Source: Ustulina deusta
Lineage: Eukaryota > Ascomycota > Sordariomycetes > Xylariales > Xylariaceae
NCBI GenBank assembly: GCA_023159155.1
Contig: JAJNNX010000068.1
Location: 186,001 to 250,000, forward strand
DNA length: 64,000 nt
Reading direction: 5' to 3'
Position numbers and translations under genes: made by a program. This document shows positions 22,539 through 33,204 of this stretch, piece by piece; within the stretch, counting starts at the first letter, position 1; every line of letters starts with the position of its first letter. Below the pieces are notes generated by a model. That model was given only the letters and a program-made list of their open reading frames with translations. It searched no databases and was not told the DNA's origin.

Positions 22539-24053
22539 ATGCCTCTGAAAGTCCTCATCATCGGCGCAGGCGTGTGCGGCCCCGCGTTCGCGACGCTGCT
22601 GCGACGAGCGGACCCCTCGGCATCGACGTACGAGATCACCGTTGTTGAGCGCGCGGCCAAACTGCGCGACACGGGACTGCAGATCGATCTACGGGCGCAC
22701 GGGATCCCCATCGTGCGGAAAATGGGCTGTGAGTTCTCCATCCCCGTTTTCTACACCTTTTTTTTTTCTTGTTTTTTTGGGGGGGGGAGGGGGGGGGGGG
22801 GACACTTGCGGGAGGACCGCTCCCCCTTCGATTCGATATCTACATGAGGATTAAAGCTTAACACACGGAAATGCTGACCGGGGGGGGGCGGGATAGTGAT
22901 GGAGGCGATACGCAGACGCGCGGTGCCGGAGCAGGGCGTGTCCTTCGTGGACGCGGCGGGCCGTTCGTTCGCCACGTTCGGGCGGAATGACTCGGGACGC
23001 GGGGCCCAGGCGTTCACGAGCGAGTACGAGATCATGCGCGGGGATCTCGTGGACGTGTTCTACCGGGCCAGTCTGGGTCTGAGCACGGACGGGGACGACG
23101 ATGATGATGGGAAGACCCTGGCCGACGTGAGCGGCAGCGGCAACGTGCGCTACGAGTTCGGGGTCGCGGTCACGGACCTCGCGCAGCACGACGACGCCGC
23201 CGTGGAGGTGACGTTCTCGGACGGCCGGGCGGCGCGGTACGACCTCGTGGTGGGCGCCGACGGGCAGGGCTCGCGCACGCGCCGCATGATGCTCGGCAGC
23301 AAGGCGGCCAGCGACGCGTGCTTCCGGTCGCTCGACCTGTTCACGGCGCTGTACCTGGTGCCGCGCGGGCCGCGCGACGACGGCTGGATGACGTGCCACG
23401 CGATGCCCGGGCGCCGCGGCATCTTCACGCGCTCGGCGGACGAGACGGCCCCCACGCAGGTGTACATGACGGTGCGGACCGGCCGGGCCGAGAACGCGTA
23501 CGGCGTGTGCACGGCCATGGGGCGGCCCCCGGCCGAGCAGAAGGAGGCGTTTGCCCTGGCCTTCGCGGACCAGCACGGGTGGCGCGTCGACGAGCTCGTC
23601 GACGCGCTGCGGAACGAGACGCGCGAGGACGACTTCTACGCCGCCGAGATCGGACAGGTGCACTGCGAGAGACTCGTCGTCGGACGCGTGGTGCTGCTCG
23701 GGGACGCGGGATATTGTCCCAGCCCGATCACGGGCATGGGGTCCACCCTCAGCCTGACCGGCGCGTACGTGCTCGCGGGCGAGCTCGCGAGGCACGGGCG
23801 GGACGGCGTGCCCGAGGCGTTGGCGTCGTACGCGCGCGTCGTGAGGCCGTTCGTGGACGAGGCGCAGACGCTCATGCCGGGGCTCCCGGGCCTCTTGTAT
23901 GCGCGGTCGCGCTGGGGGGTTTGGGTCTTGACGACGGCGCTCTCGCTCCTCGCGAAATTGCGCATCGTGGATTTTCTGGTGAGGCTTTTCCCCGAGAGTT
24001 CTGGCGGGCTGAAGATCCCGGAGTACCCGGAGTTGAATCTGCGTAGTAGCTGA
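22539..24053 (+). CDS. FAD-dependent aromatic-type monooxygenase
   Basis: Exons 22539-22728 and 22897-24053; intron 22729-22896 (GTGAGT, CTGAC branch, ATAG), 448 residues. It is a flavoprotein hydroxylase of the p-hydroxybenzoate hydroxylase fold. Residues 5-15 contain the dinucleotide-binding GxGxxG (IIGAGVCGPAF). VVGADGQGSRTR is the DG motif that contacts NAD(P)H and FAD, and LLGDAGYCPSPITGMG is the GD motif that binds the FAD ribityl chain. A hydrophobic stretch near the C-terminus (WVLTTALSLLAKL) may be a membrane-associated helix. The second exon is strongly GC- and CpG-rich compared with its neighbours, while the intron contains long T and G homopolymers. The methyltransferase at 24.6 kb is convergent with it. 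The substrate is unknown; oxidation of an aromatic or enolic metabolite is likely from the family. Confidence 0.9.
22750..22800. repeat. Homopolymer block in the FAD monooxygenase intron
   Basis: A run of T is followed by a second T run and then two long G runs separated by a single A, inside the 168-nt intron. A shorter G run lies next to the acceptor (about 22880-22888). Such G tracts can form quadruplexes in the transcript. Confidence 0.85.
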
Positions 24054-24566
24054 ATACCTCGGGACATGTGAGTGCGGTCGGGATGATTCTTCGGCTTCTT
24101 CGCGCACGGGGACGCAATTATGCACAGCATAGAGGAACAGCGATCGAGATATAAGACGCACTCTTGATTTGGTTTTGGGCATTAGGATGATGGCATGATG
24201 CTGTGTATACTTCCTAGTCGGTCATCCAAGCAGGGACGAGAACTCGTCAAGCGAGCCTTCCTTGAGTGATTATCTCAGGATCAAGTTAGCCGACGCAACA
24301 CCAAACATAGGTAGTGAATTGGTGATTATGAAATATTATTTGCTTTGCTAACGTAAAGACAATAATGAACGACAGGCAGTGTTCCCTCCCATATAACTCC
24401 GGTGACGGTCAAAAACAAAATCAATCAACCCAATGTCCGATATCGAGGCAGGAGGTGCTCCCAAAACCCATCCAAGATGCTATGCGTAGTAACGAACCCC
24501 TTTGCAATGCTATCCAAAAACAATGTAGAAAGCCGCTCAGTAACCAATTCAATTCCCATCCAAGGG
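24054..24566. other. Convergent 3' spacer
   Basis: 513 bp between the 3' ends of the FAD monooxygenase and the methyltransferase. No further feature is seen. Confidence 0.5.
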
Positions 24567-25705
24567 TTAACCCCTCGAGACACAAAAGGTCATCTTCCGC
24601 AATGAGCTTTCTACGCCGCCAGCGCCGGTTTCTACTGTCTGCGTCTGTTCCATGGTCGTCCTCCATTTCGTCCCGGTACGCTCCCCGACCTCGTCCCAAA
24701 GCCTCTGCCAACTATCCGCGTTATGTAGGTAGACCTTGTCGCTCCCAGCCTTGCCGTTCTCCCTGGGCAGCGTGGTGCCGACCTGACGGCCGAAGATCAT
24801 GGCATCTCGCCGTTCTGGCTTCAAGAACCGCACCATGCGGGTTGCGGCGCGCACCTGGTCGTTCCACGCGAAGAGGTGAAAGAAGCTAGTGGCGTGTATT
24901 AACGTCATCTTCTCATCGAGTACACTCAGTCTCTCGTCGTCTCCCTTCAGTAGATCGCCGACCACGAAGCTCCCTTTGAACTGGTTCCGGTCGCGGAACA
25001 AGTCGTACCCGATGTCCAGGAAACGGGGCTCGACGTCGGTCCCGTAGAGCCGCGAGGACTCGACGCCGTCGAAGGCGAGCCTGCGCAGCACCTGGCCCAC
25101 GCAACAGCCTACGTCTAGCAGGCGCGTCTCGTCATGGTCGGACTCAGACTCGGTCTGGGCCTGCAGTAGCCGGAAGAGCGCTACTTGGTAGTAGGCGTCC
25201 GTGGTGAATTCCATGGACACGAAACGGAAGTGCCCGACGCAGGCGTACGGATACACGTCCCAGAGCCGATCGCGCTACATGATTCGCAGGAGCGGTGAGC
25301 GCCATGTCTACAGTTTTTGACTTTATGTTTCCCCGACCCCGAAATATGTGACATGCCGGCCCTGTGAAATGTATGGTGATACATGAGAGGCATCCCCCCA
25401 AATAGATGGGTAATGTATGCATGGAGGAACCGCGGGTTACTACGTACCATTTGGTAAACATGTCTGTCCACATCATCAGCACGAATGCTGCTATACTCCT
25501 CTAAGAGGGTTCTAGCAGACTCTGCGGCCGCTGGAAGCGTGTGCATATACCTCCCGCCGGCCGAAATGGTGCCGGCTCCTGTGGGATTGATGGGTGAAGT
25601 GGGCGTTGTAGGACGACAGTCGAGGTCGTAGCCTGCAAAACGTAAGGCCGACAGTAAGAAGCCGGTTCCCCTACCGGGTCTGGCGGCAGGCCTGTCGACT
25701 GCCAT
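24567..25705 (-). CDS. SAM-dependent methyltransferase of fungal natural-product type
   Basis: Exons 25705-25448 and 25274-24567; intron 25447-25275 (GTACGT...GTAG), phase 0, about 321 residues. The second exon begins RDRLWDVYPYACVGHFRF, the typical junction region of this family, which confirms the splice. SAM motif I is LLDVGCCVGQ (about 138-147), followed by the acidic strand LYGTDVEPRFLDIGYDLF, then LIHATSFFHLFAWNDQV and IFGRQVGTTLPRE. The same pattern occurs in methyltransferases of fungal meroterpenoid and indole-terpenoid clusters; the exact subgroup is from memory and should be checked. The start is uncertain: an upstream Met at 25792 is in frame, and a short intron could exist near ALRFAGYDL. 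It would transfer a methyl group to an O or C atom of a small molecule. Confidence 0.85.
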
Positions 25706-27353
25706 CGTGATGAATTGGTCCGGTGGGCTTGTCTGGTCTTGGTTGCAGCAGGCTCGGCAGGACTGTGACGACACAGCACTGGCGCCCAGCAATCATAGCG
25801 GTCATACAAGTTGTGGGTTTGGGGGTCACCAAGATGGAAGCATCGGGTCATGATTCCAGATGGGGCGACAGTGTTGCGCGCCTTGTCAGTCGATCCCGAC
25901 AAAAGAAAGCGAATATGTCAGTGAGCGTAAGCGAGGCCCCGTTCAAACGTGGGATGCGAGGATTATTGTTTTATTACTTTGGGGTACTCGGTACCCAATT
26001 TCGGATACCGCGCAAGTCCACACAACAACATCAAACGCTTTGTTTGAGACCAGGCTTGCCTGCCGTGAAACCTAGAGACAGTCCTGGCGCTCGCCATGCA
26101 TCAAACATTTCTGCTACGCCTTCTCCGCATGTGAGCGGCCACTAAGGAAAGAGATAAAGGGAGCCGAGCCAACGCGCGGCTGCCTACTTAGTACCGTGCT
26201 GAATCAAAATAAGTATTTCACCTGAGCCATGCCGCTTTTAGCCTGAGCCTAGCCTGAGCAAGACCCGCTTTTGCATAAGCCAAAATGAACAATATACCTC
26301 GGCCCATGAAATGCCTTCCTGTTAGTGGTGTGAGTGCTACAACACCAGCTCGATTAAGCCGCACAATGTCTATCTAATATTAATAGCAAGCATACTAGGT
26401 AGCTAGGCAACATGTGTAGCTAAGGGAATTAGATATCAGGAAAAGCTTGGGGCGTAAGTTACTAGTAATTGCGCAGGTACACTAGAAGGCAAACTTGTGG
26501 ATCTGTGCCATAGTGAATTGTCTTTTTGCTATGGGTGCCGAAGGACATGGGTGCTTTACTTTAACGGGCCTATGAGTTCCATTCCCCAACCCCACAGATC
26601 CACTGACTTCCACTGAGTCAGTCCATTGATACCCGCATGAAAGGGCACCGTGCGCTAGCCCTAGGCACCAGGTACGGTACCGACCCACACAAATAATGGG
26701 ATAAATACCTCGCACCTTAGACCACTTGTCTCTGATTGGTCCTTTACTTATACCCGGATAACTGCATATCCCTATAAGCATTCCTTCGCTCCCCGCCGTT
26801 AGTCATAAGCCCTCGGGTTGCACTAGGCCTACCAACAGGCCTTCGCCTTGTTGGTCCGTAACATAATACACCTTCAGCCATCGCGATCTATTCTCATCGT
26901 CGCAACAAACGTCTTTGGAAGCTGACGCTATTTCCGGTCGTCGAACGGACGGGATTAAAAGTCTTAGCCCGGCTCAGAAAAAGAAGAGAGGGATCAGCTT
27001 CTTTGACCACAGAAATCAACATGAAATGGCATCGTCAAATGTAACAAAACTCCATAGTCTCCCCCACTGCCGGTCTTTAGTTGAAGCAATACTTGCTCTG
27101 TTTGGTGTTTCACCAAGGAGAACAATTCTTGGCTTTATACTTGGCCTGGACTTAGGATTTAGGATCGGCGGAGTTAAGAAATTTAGACAGCCCATTTCCG
27201 TAGTCTTTGAGTATGTAGTCGAATGTGGGCAACCACCTTTGAGTTCATTTAGGTTTCAGCTAATTGGCAGCACCTCTCTCCGAACGATAGCAATACATCA
27301 CATATTTCCCACATACCGCCATCAACATCTGTGTTCAACCGCTCTTTGTCAAA
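25706..27353. other. Intergenic between divergent methyltransferase and SDR genes
   Basis: Shared promoter region of about 1.6 kb. Short repeats of gcctgagc appear at about 26222-26262. ORFs here have no recognisable domain. Confidence 0.5.
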
Positions 27354-28319
27354 ATGGCGGAAGGCGGCATAACCACGGTCAACCTTGAGCTCTTGACCAA
27401 CAGCTATCACCATAAGCCGTATGCATTCATTTCTCCAAATCGGCCAGAACTATCAGCAGAAGGCAAGAATGTAGTTGTCACAGGGGGGGGAACAGGTATT
27501 GGAAAAGCTATCGCCATTGCATTCGCACAGGCAGGTGCTAAATCCGTCATCATAATTGGACGCCGGCATCATATCCTCCAATCAGCAGTTGAGGAAATTC
27601 AGTTAGCCGGCGCTAAACGTGACACTACGAAAGTAGCATTTGAAGTTGCCGATTTAACAGTGGAGAAACAGGTCGTTACTGCTCTTGACAACGTCCGTTC
27701 ACGGTTTGGGCCGCTACATATTTTGGTATCCAACGCAGGCTCCCTTCCTACCACTTCTCCAGTCACCGAATATCCATCACAGGCGCTTCTTCGAATCCTT
27801 GAGCTAAATGTCATTAGCACCTTGCATGTTCTCAAGGCTTTCAAGCCAGTCGCGAGTCTTGATTCAGCCGTGGTCATCAACATCAACTCCAGCATGGCAC
27901 ATGCTAAGCCTCTTCCGGCTCTTGGTATAAGCGCGTATTCAGTATCGAAAGCAGCAAATTTGAAGTTAGTGGACTACTTCGCCGCAGAGAATCCCGAGAT
28001 TCATGTGGTCAATGTACAACCAGGGATCGTAGCGACAGACATGGCGGACAAGAGTCAGCTAAATAGCGATCTCAATCAGGACGAGCGTTAGATTTCCTGG
28101 TCCTCTAATTATCGCTAGAGTGATACTGACAAAGACACAGCTGAATTAGCTGGTCACTTCGCCGTGTGGGCCGCCTCTCCAGAAGCGCTATTTCTCAGAG
28201 GAAAGTTTGTCTGGGCAAATTGGGATGCTGAAGAGCTGCTGAAGCGTTCTGAAGAGATTCAGAGTTGCACGATCCTTGAATGTGGCTTGAACACGAGTGC
28301 AATTGAAATGGCGAAGTAG
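27354..28319 (+). CDS. Short-chain dehydrogenase/reductase
   Basis: Exons 27354-28086 and 28141-28319; intron 28087-28140 (GTTAGA donor, TACTGAC branch, ACAG), 303 residues. A classical SDR: NAD(P)-binding TGGGTGIG at 43-50, NAG at 127-129, catalytic Ser in ININSSMAH (S179/S180) and YSVSK (Y195, K199). PGIVATDM follows. The second exon gives ELAGHFAVWAASPEA and FLRGKFVWANWDAEEL, the standard C-terminus of a large fungal SDR group, so the splice is well supported although the donor is slightly unusual. It reduces a ketone or oxidises an alcohol; the substrate is unknown. It lies between the methyltransferase and the mpaB-like oxygenase, consistent with a tailoring role. Confidence 0.9.
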
Positions 28320-29168
28320 ATTGCAATCATGAATAGTGAAAAGTCAGACGGAGGCAGATAACGGAATTCCCAACTTCGACTGCTTTGAGATTTTTGTGCC
28401 TGCGTAATTAGGAGTTGAGGTTATAGTTCTGCTATGTACGATTATTGTATACAGATACATACGCCTCCGCTGAACTCGTAGAGTAATTGACCGCGAAATT
28501 AGGCCAACCGGCAATGAATATTCCATCTCAACAGTGACCTCGCACCCTATTTTTAGAGCTTTTGCCATACTCCCCGAGCATGTCGGCGACTGGCTTTGAA
28601 GAATAAGACTCCTCATAATTTACCACGAGGGAATGATATCCAAGTTCCATCGCACGTCTTGACAAAGCTCCGTGGTAGATTTGACGAAAAGAAAGTCAAT
28701 AGATAAAAGATCTCAACAATTTTTGTCGACGAAGAAGGGATTATCGGATAAGATGGAGTTGGTCCCGCGATCAAGCCGAGGTACATAATGGTTGATTTTA
28801 TCAAGCATGCTACATACAACCGACTTCCTACCTTTGATCATCCATAATCCCTTTGCAGGGAGAAGGAGGTCGTATGTCATGTTGTATTCCCTGGACCCTA
28901 AACCTTGAATTCTCAACAAATCTCCGCTCAACAAGAAGAGGGGCCGCATCGTTGACGGGAATTGCCGAGGTTGTATGCTATTAAACTGCATCACATGAAA
29001 AAGATCCATGATCAGCTTCTCGGCGCAGTCTTTGAGTCCTTGCTAATAACAGCATATATAAGGGCGATTTTCAATTTCCAACGGGATCAGCACCCTCTAT
29101 ACCATTCCGATCCAACAATGCGAATATCGTCAATATCCCCACTAGGCTTGCACTCGACACCATTCAGT
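28320..29168. other. Intergenic, promoter side of the mpaB-like gene
   Basis: 849 bp with no supported gene. An in-frame Met at 29119 offers an alternative upstream start for the next gene. Confidence 0.4.
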
Positions 29169-30516
29169 ATGAATTCTGTAGACAGCCAGAATCTCTGGCC
29201 AACATTGGCCATTCCCATTCTTCTGGGTTATTTTCTTCTCGTACGACTGTTTCGTTATCGACGTGCGGACTTCATCTCGTCCGTGTTCGGCCCGGGCAAG
29301 CGGCCTTTATCAAGCATGACGACGCAAGAAGCGTTCTCTATTATGCAGCAGCTTCAGCAGCTGGAATTTCCGCATGCGATGAACAAGGCCAGGACTATTG
29401 CTTTGCTCAAGGTATGTCACGAATGTATAGAATCCCGTATCCCGAGAGCTAAGCTGTTCTCCAGGCCGGCGGCATCCCTACAATGTCCAAGCTATTTGCT
29501 GTCACTGGGCAGAACACAAGGAAGAACGCAGGAAAACGTGCCGTGGACACAGAAATACTGATTCGGGAGGTCCAATCCAATCCGAGTGATTCACAGCGCT
29601 ATATGGAATCTATAGCGCGTATGAATTATCTTCATACACGCTACCGAAAGGCAGGAAAGATCCTAGACGATGACCTGTTACACACTTTAGGCACCAACGT
29701 TGTGGAAATATTCAATATTGTGGACAGATATGAGTGGCGCAAGCTAAGCGCTGTTGAGAAGTGTGCTGTTGGAATATTCCACAAAATATTGGGCGAGGAC
29801 ATGCTGATTCCGTACTCGTCCCTTCCGTCCAGTGCGCAGGGTTGGACCGATGGCCTCCACTTCGCCAATGAGCTATACGATTGGACGATTCAGTATGAGG
29901 AGCTGGTAGCTAAACCTGTGCCGACAGGGGACCAATATGTGCGGGTGTATGTGGACGGTGCAACAGCCGCCCTACCGGCACCGTTCACCTCCTTCCTCAG
30001 GAAAGTCATTGCCTTCGACTTGGACGAAACGATGAGGATCAGCCTAAAGTAGGTTACGCACCGATGGCATCAACGCAGCGTGGCTAACGGGATGTTAGTA
30101 TGGAACGCCCTGGCGCGATACTCTCGCTTCTCCTTAGATGTGTTGGTGGACTACGTAGGGCAGTCGTGCGGTACACATGTTTACCCCGGCCGAAATTTCT
30201 CGCAGCTCACAACGTGGCACGGCAGGCGAATCCGGAAACGGAGCTGTACAACTTTGATCAGTTAACGCTGCAGCCTTGGTATGTAAAGCCAAGTGCATGG
30301 AATGCGTGGAGTCCGAAGGCGCTGCTATTCAAGGCCTTCGGCGGGAGAACCCCCGGGTCTCTTGGCGATAAATATCATCCAGGAGGATACGATCTAAAAA
30401 CGGTCGGCCCACAACCCCAGGAAGGAAAGGGCATGGAGGATATGGCTGCAACTGTTGAATTCCTCAAGACACGGAACACAAAAGGATGCCCATTCTCAAG
30501 TATGAGTGCCCACTAG
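29169..30516 (+). CDS. mpaB-like/rubber oxygenase-type membrane-bound oxygenase (DUF2236)
   Basis: Exons 29169-29411, 29465-30048 and 30099-30516; introns 29412-29464 (GTATGT...CCAG) and 30049-30098 (GTAGGT, CTAAC branch, TTAG), 414 residues. An N-terminal hydrophobic segment (LWPTLAIPILLGYFLLV) anchors it, probably to the ER. The core AGGIPTMSKLF, RYMESIARMNYLHTRYRKAGKI, DDDLLHTLGTNVVEIF, DRYEWRKLSAVEKCAVG and PYSSLPSSAQGW matches the DUF2236 family, which includes the MpaB oxygenase that cleaves a prenyl chain in mycophenolic acid synthesis and bacterial latex-clearing proteins. By homology it would be a heme-type oxygenase acting on an alkene or prenyl side chain. The function here is not established. 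An alternative start (29119) adds 17 residues. Confidence 0.85.
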
Positions 30517-32029
30517 CGTCGAGGGTGATGTCCACAACGATGGCAGGTGCGGCAGCATCAGGTTGGTAATGTCGCGCGTAGGTAACTCCTGGTGTTTTAT
30601 GAATAGCCCAATGATAGCGTCTAACAAGGAATAATATAACCTAAACAACGAGAAGAAAACTAAAAAGCCTGACACTTTTTAAACTCCTATAATAATTTAT
30701 TTCTATACGTATTAATCTACTACAAGTACGAGTACTCCTTAACTATTTCACCGATGTGTGCAGTTTAGAGGAGATAATGGATGAACAAGTAATGAATATG
30801 AATGTCGAAGCGTAGAATCTTGAACCCTTCTACATCCCCGTCAAGGCCACAACAATGCAACCCATCATTTGTCATAGTTTCAACACAGCTGGGTAGAAGT
30901 ACAGGGCTATAGTAGCATCTGATAGGACAAGACACAGCACAATAGATTCCCGTTTATTCTCGCGATCAACTATTTCTTTCTCCTTTCAATCTACCCAATG
31001 TTTCGCTATATAGATTCGAACCATCCAACCAACGTGGCTTTTCCAAATCATCTTCAAGCAGTCATTATTTACTTAGCACTCGCTATTAAAATCATAAGCA
31101 CAACGATCAGCTACTTTCAAGTTTGTTCGCTACAATCTGATCTGGACCATCCGCCACTTCCGCTCGGTCTACTATACAGACGTACGTTTATAACTTGGAT
31201 CCTAGCTAAATCTGTTCTTAAAGCCAGAATTGCCTCCGCATTTTCCATTTTATTCCAGAAAAAAAGGCAAACTTTAGCTACCTTACTTATGCGTAACTAT
31301 CGTTCTATAGAGCACAATCCGCAAAATAGATAGGAACAGCACTATATTGTCCTCATGTTACTAATCAAACACAGTACTTGTTATCAATCAGGACATAAAG
31401 TCATAGTCAGCGGTCATTTGCCCCTATTCTGCTTGCCTATCTATCGGCCGGCGTATACTTATCCTTTTCGGCTGGAATTGTTATAAAACAACAGCATCTG
31501 TTATAGTTACAAACTTCGATACAAGTTTAACATATACAATGTTCCTCTTACGTAAAGCAGTCATCACTATCGAAATAAAATGCTCTATCAAAGGTCTGCC
31601 TCTGATCAAGCATCAAATAACGCCAGTTGCAATCATAGCTAAGGGCTGACAGGGACCCTTTTTAACAATGGTTCAAAGACTTAAGCGAAGAAGAAGACGT
31701 GAAGAACATATACAATTGATTTGTAAATTTCATCTAAAAGTCAGGAAACAGCAGAGTCAAAGATACGCCAAATTTACAATACGACATATAATTAAAGATC
31801 ATACGTTGGTCTCGTTCAGGATATCCAACACTCGTAATGGCCAGGGGTAGAGCAACAAGGCGAGAGAGGAGGGAATTGAAGGAAAAGCCATTGGCGTGAA
31901 AGGGTTAGCCGCCGACATTTCACTTTTGAAAAATAGGTCGTGTCTTGGTTTGTTGGTTTGCTATACCAAGTACATTAGCTGGTACATAGCCAACAGGAAG
32001 ACATTCCTAGCTAATGCCGTTAAACACAG

Positions 32030-32051
32030 CCCCCCCCCCCCCCCCCCCCCC
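32030..32051. repeat. Poly-C homopolymer (22 nt)
   Basis: Twenty-two consecutive C on the plus strand; the second such tract in the window. Confidence 0.9.
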
Positions 32052-32470
32052 TGTTGTACGCTCGCACGGAACAGTATCAACGCGATACACGTAAGGGAGG
32101 GGGGAGTGTAGTTCTAAAAAAACGGACTATAGCTTGGAGAAGGAAAGGAGGATCAGGTAAGTATCCAGACTATTATTGGTGGGCAACTCACCAAACCATC
32201 ACCAACAATAAAAAGGCAACGGGTATGCGCTAGCTAAAGCAGCCAGTGTAGTATGGAGTCAATGATAACTCCAAAGTCCCATTACACTATCGTAGTCTCT
32301 CCACTTTGTAACCTCTAGTAGGTAGTATAAGTACCTCGGTACATATGTACCCAATAGAGAGTGTAAGTCCTAGTGTACCAACCTAAACCTAGTCAAGCAT
32401 TCGCTATTTTGTCCTTACCTATTGAACCCCTGTCACGAATTACCGACTTATAACTCATCCATGCTGAACA

Positions 32471-32500
32471 TGTCTCAGCGTGTCTCAGCGTGTCTCGGTG
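32471..32500. repeat. 10-bp tandem repeat, 3 copies
   Basis: Unit tgtctcagcg, the third copy with one change (tgtctcggtg). Intergenic. Confidence 0.85.
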
Positions 32501-33204
32501 CTAATTGATGTTATTAGCCCGAAGGGCGACTCGAGAAGCGTGTCTACAGGCAGTCGAGCAGAGTGCGAATATAAAATTGTCCATTGATTTCCCAAATCCC
32601 TAGACTACCTAGTACCTTTCCTATATTACCTAACAAGATGCAGTGTGCTGTTCTAGGTTTAATAGGGAGCTACCGCTATCTATCTACTTACTTAGTCCAG
32701 ATGGCCTGGTCGGCAATAAAAGATGTTGCAAAGGGGCTTGCCCCTTTGTAGCCGCTACTAAACCCCACACGACACTAACGACTAGGTAATAGCTAAGCAT
32801 GTGGATAAAGATCTTGCCAGTCAGGATCCAAACATTTGAAGTCTTCAGCTTGCTTTTACGTAGTACAAGTAGAGTCTGTCTAGGTGCGCCATAATAAGCG
32901 TATCACCCCTACGAATGACTGAGCTCTTCGTAATATAATACAGAACCCCTAAACTGTCTTTGGGGATATTTTTTGGCTCCATCCATCCAAGGCCATCAGA
33001 TAAACTCAACGGCGCCTTCAAGATTACCAACTTGAACGACAGTTCAGGGGAACCACCAGCACCAGCACCGTGATGTCCGGTAGACATGTGCATATATACA
33101 TGACAAGTATATTGACTTGTGATAAAAACGTAGATACACGTATGACTCGTTATGCATACCCCCATTCCCCGCTCCTTGCGACTTGGACATATCCATACGC
33201 AACC

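Larger units (their letters stand above)
30517..33204. other. Intergenic, 2.7 kb without a supported gene
   Basis: AT-richer spacer with only short ORFs. It contains a C22 tract (32030-32051) and a three-copy 10-bp tandem repeat (32471-32500). No transposon ends or RNA gene were recognised. Confidence 0.5.

Noticed and set aside
22851..24182. 443-residue minus-strand ORF, Arg/His-rich
   Set aside because: Antisense shadow of the GC-rich FAD monooxygenase exon with low-complexity translation; the sense frame has all FAD motifs.
31010..31030. ggttcgaatct on the minus strand, B-box-like
   Set aside because: The flanking bases do not pair into a T arm and no tRNA structure is seen.
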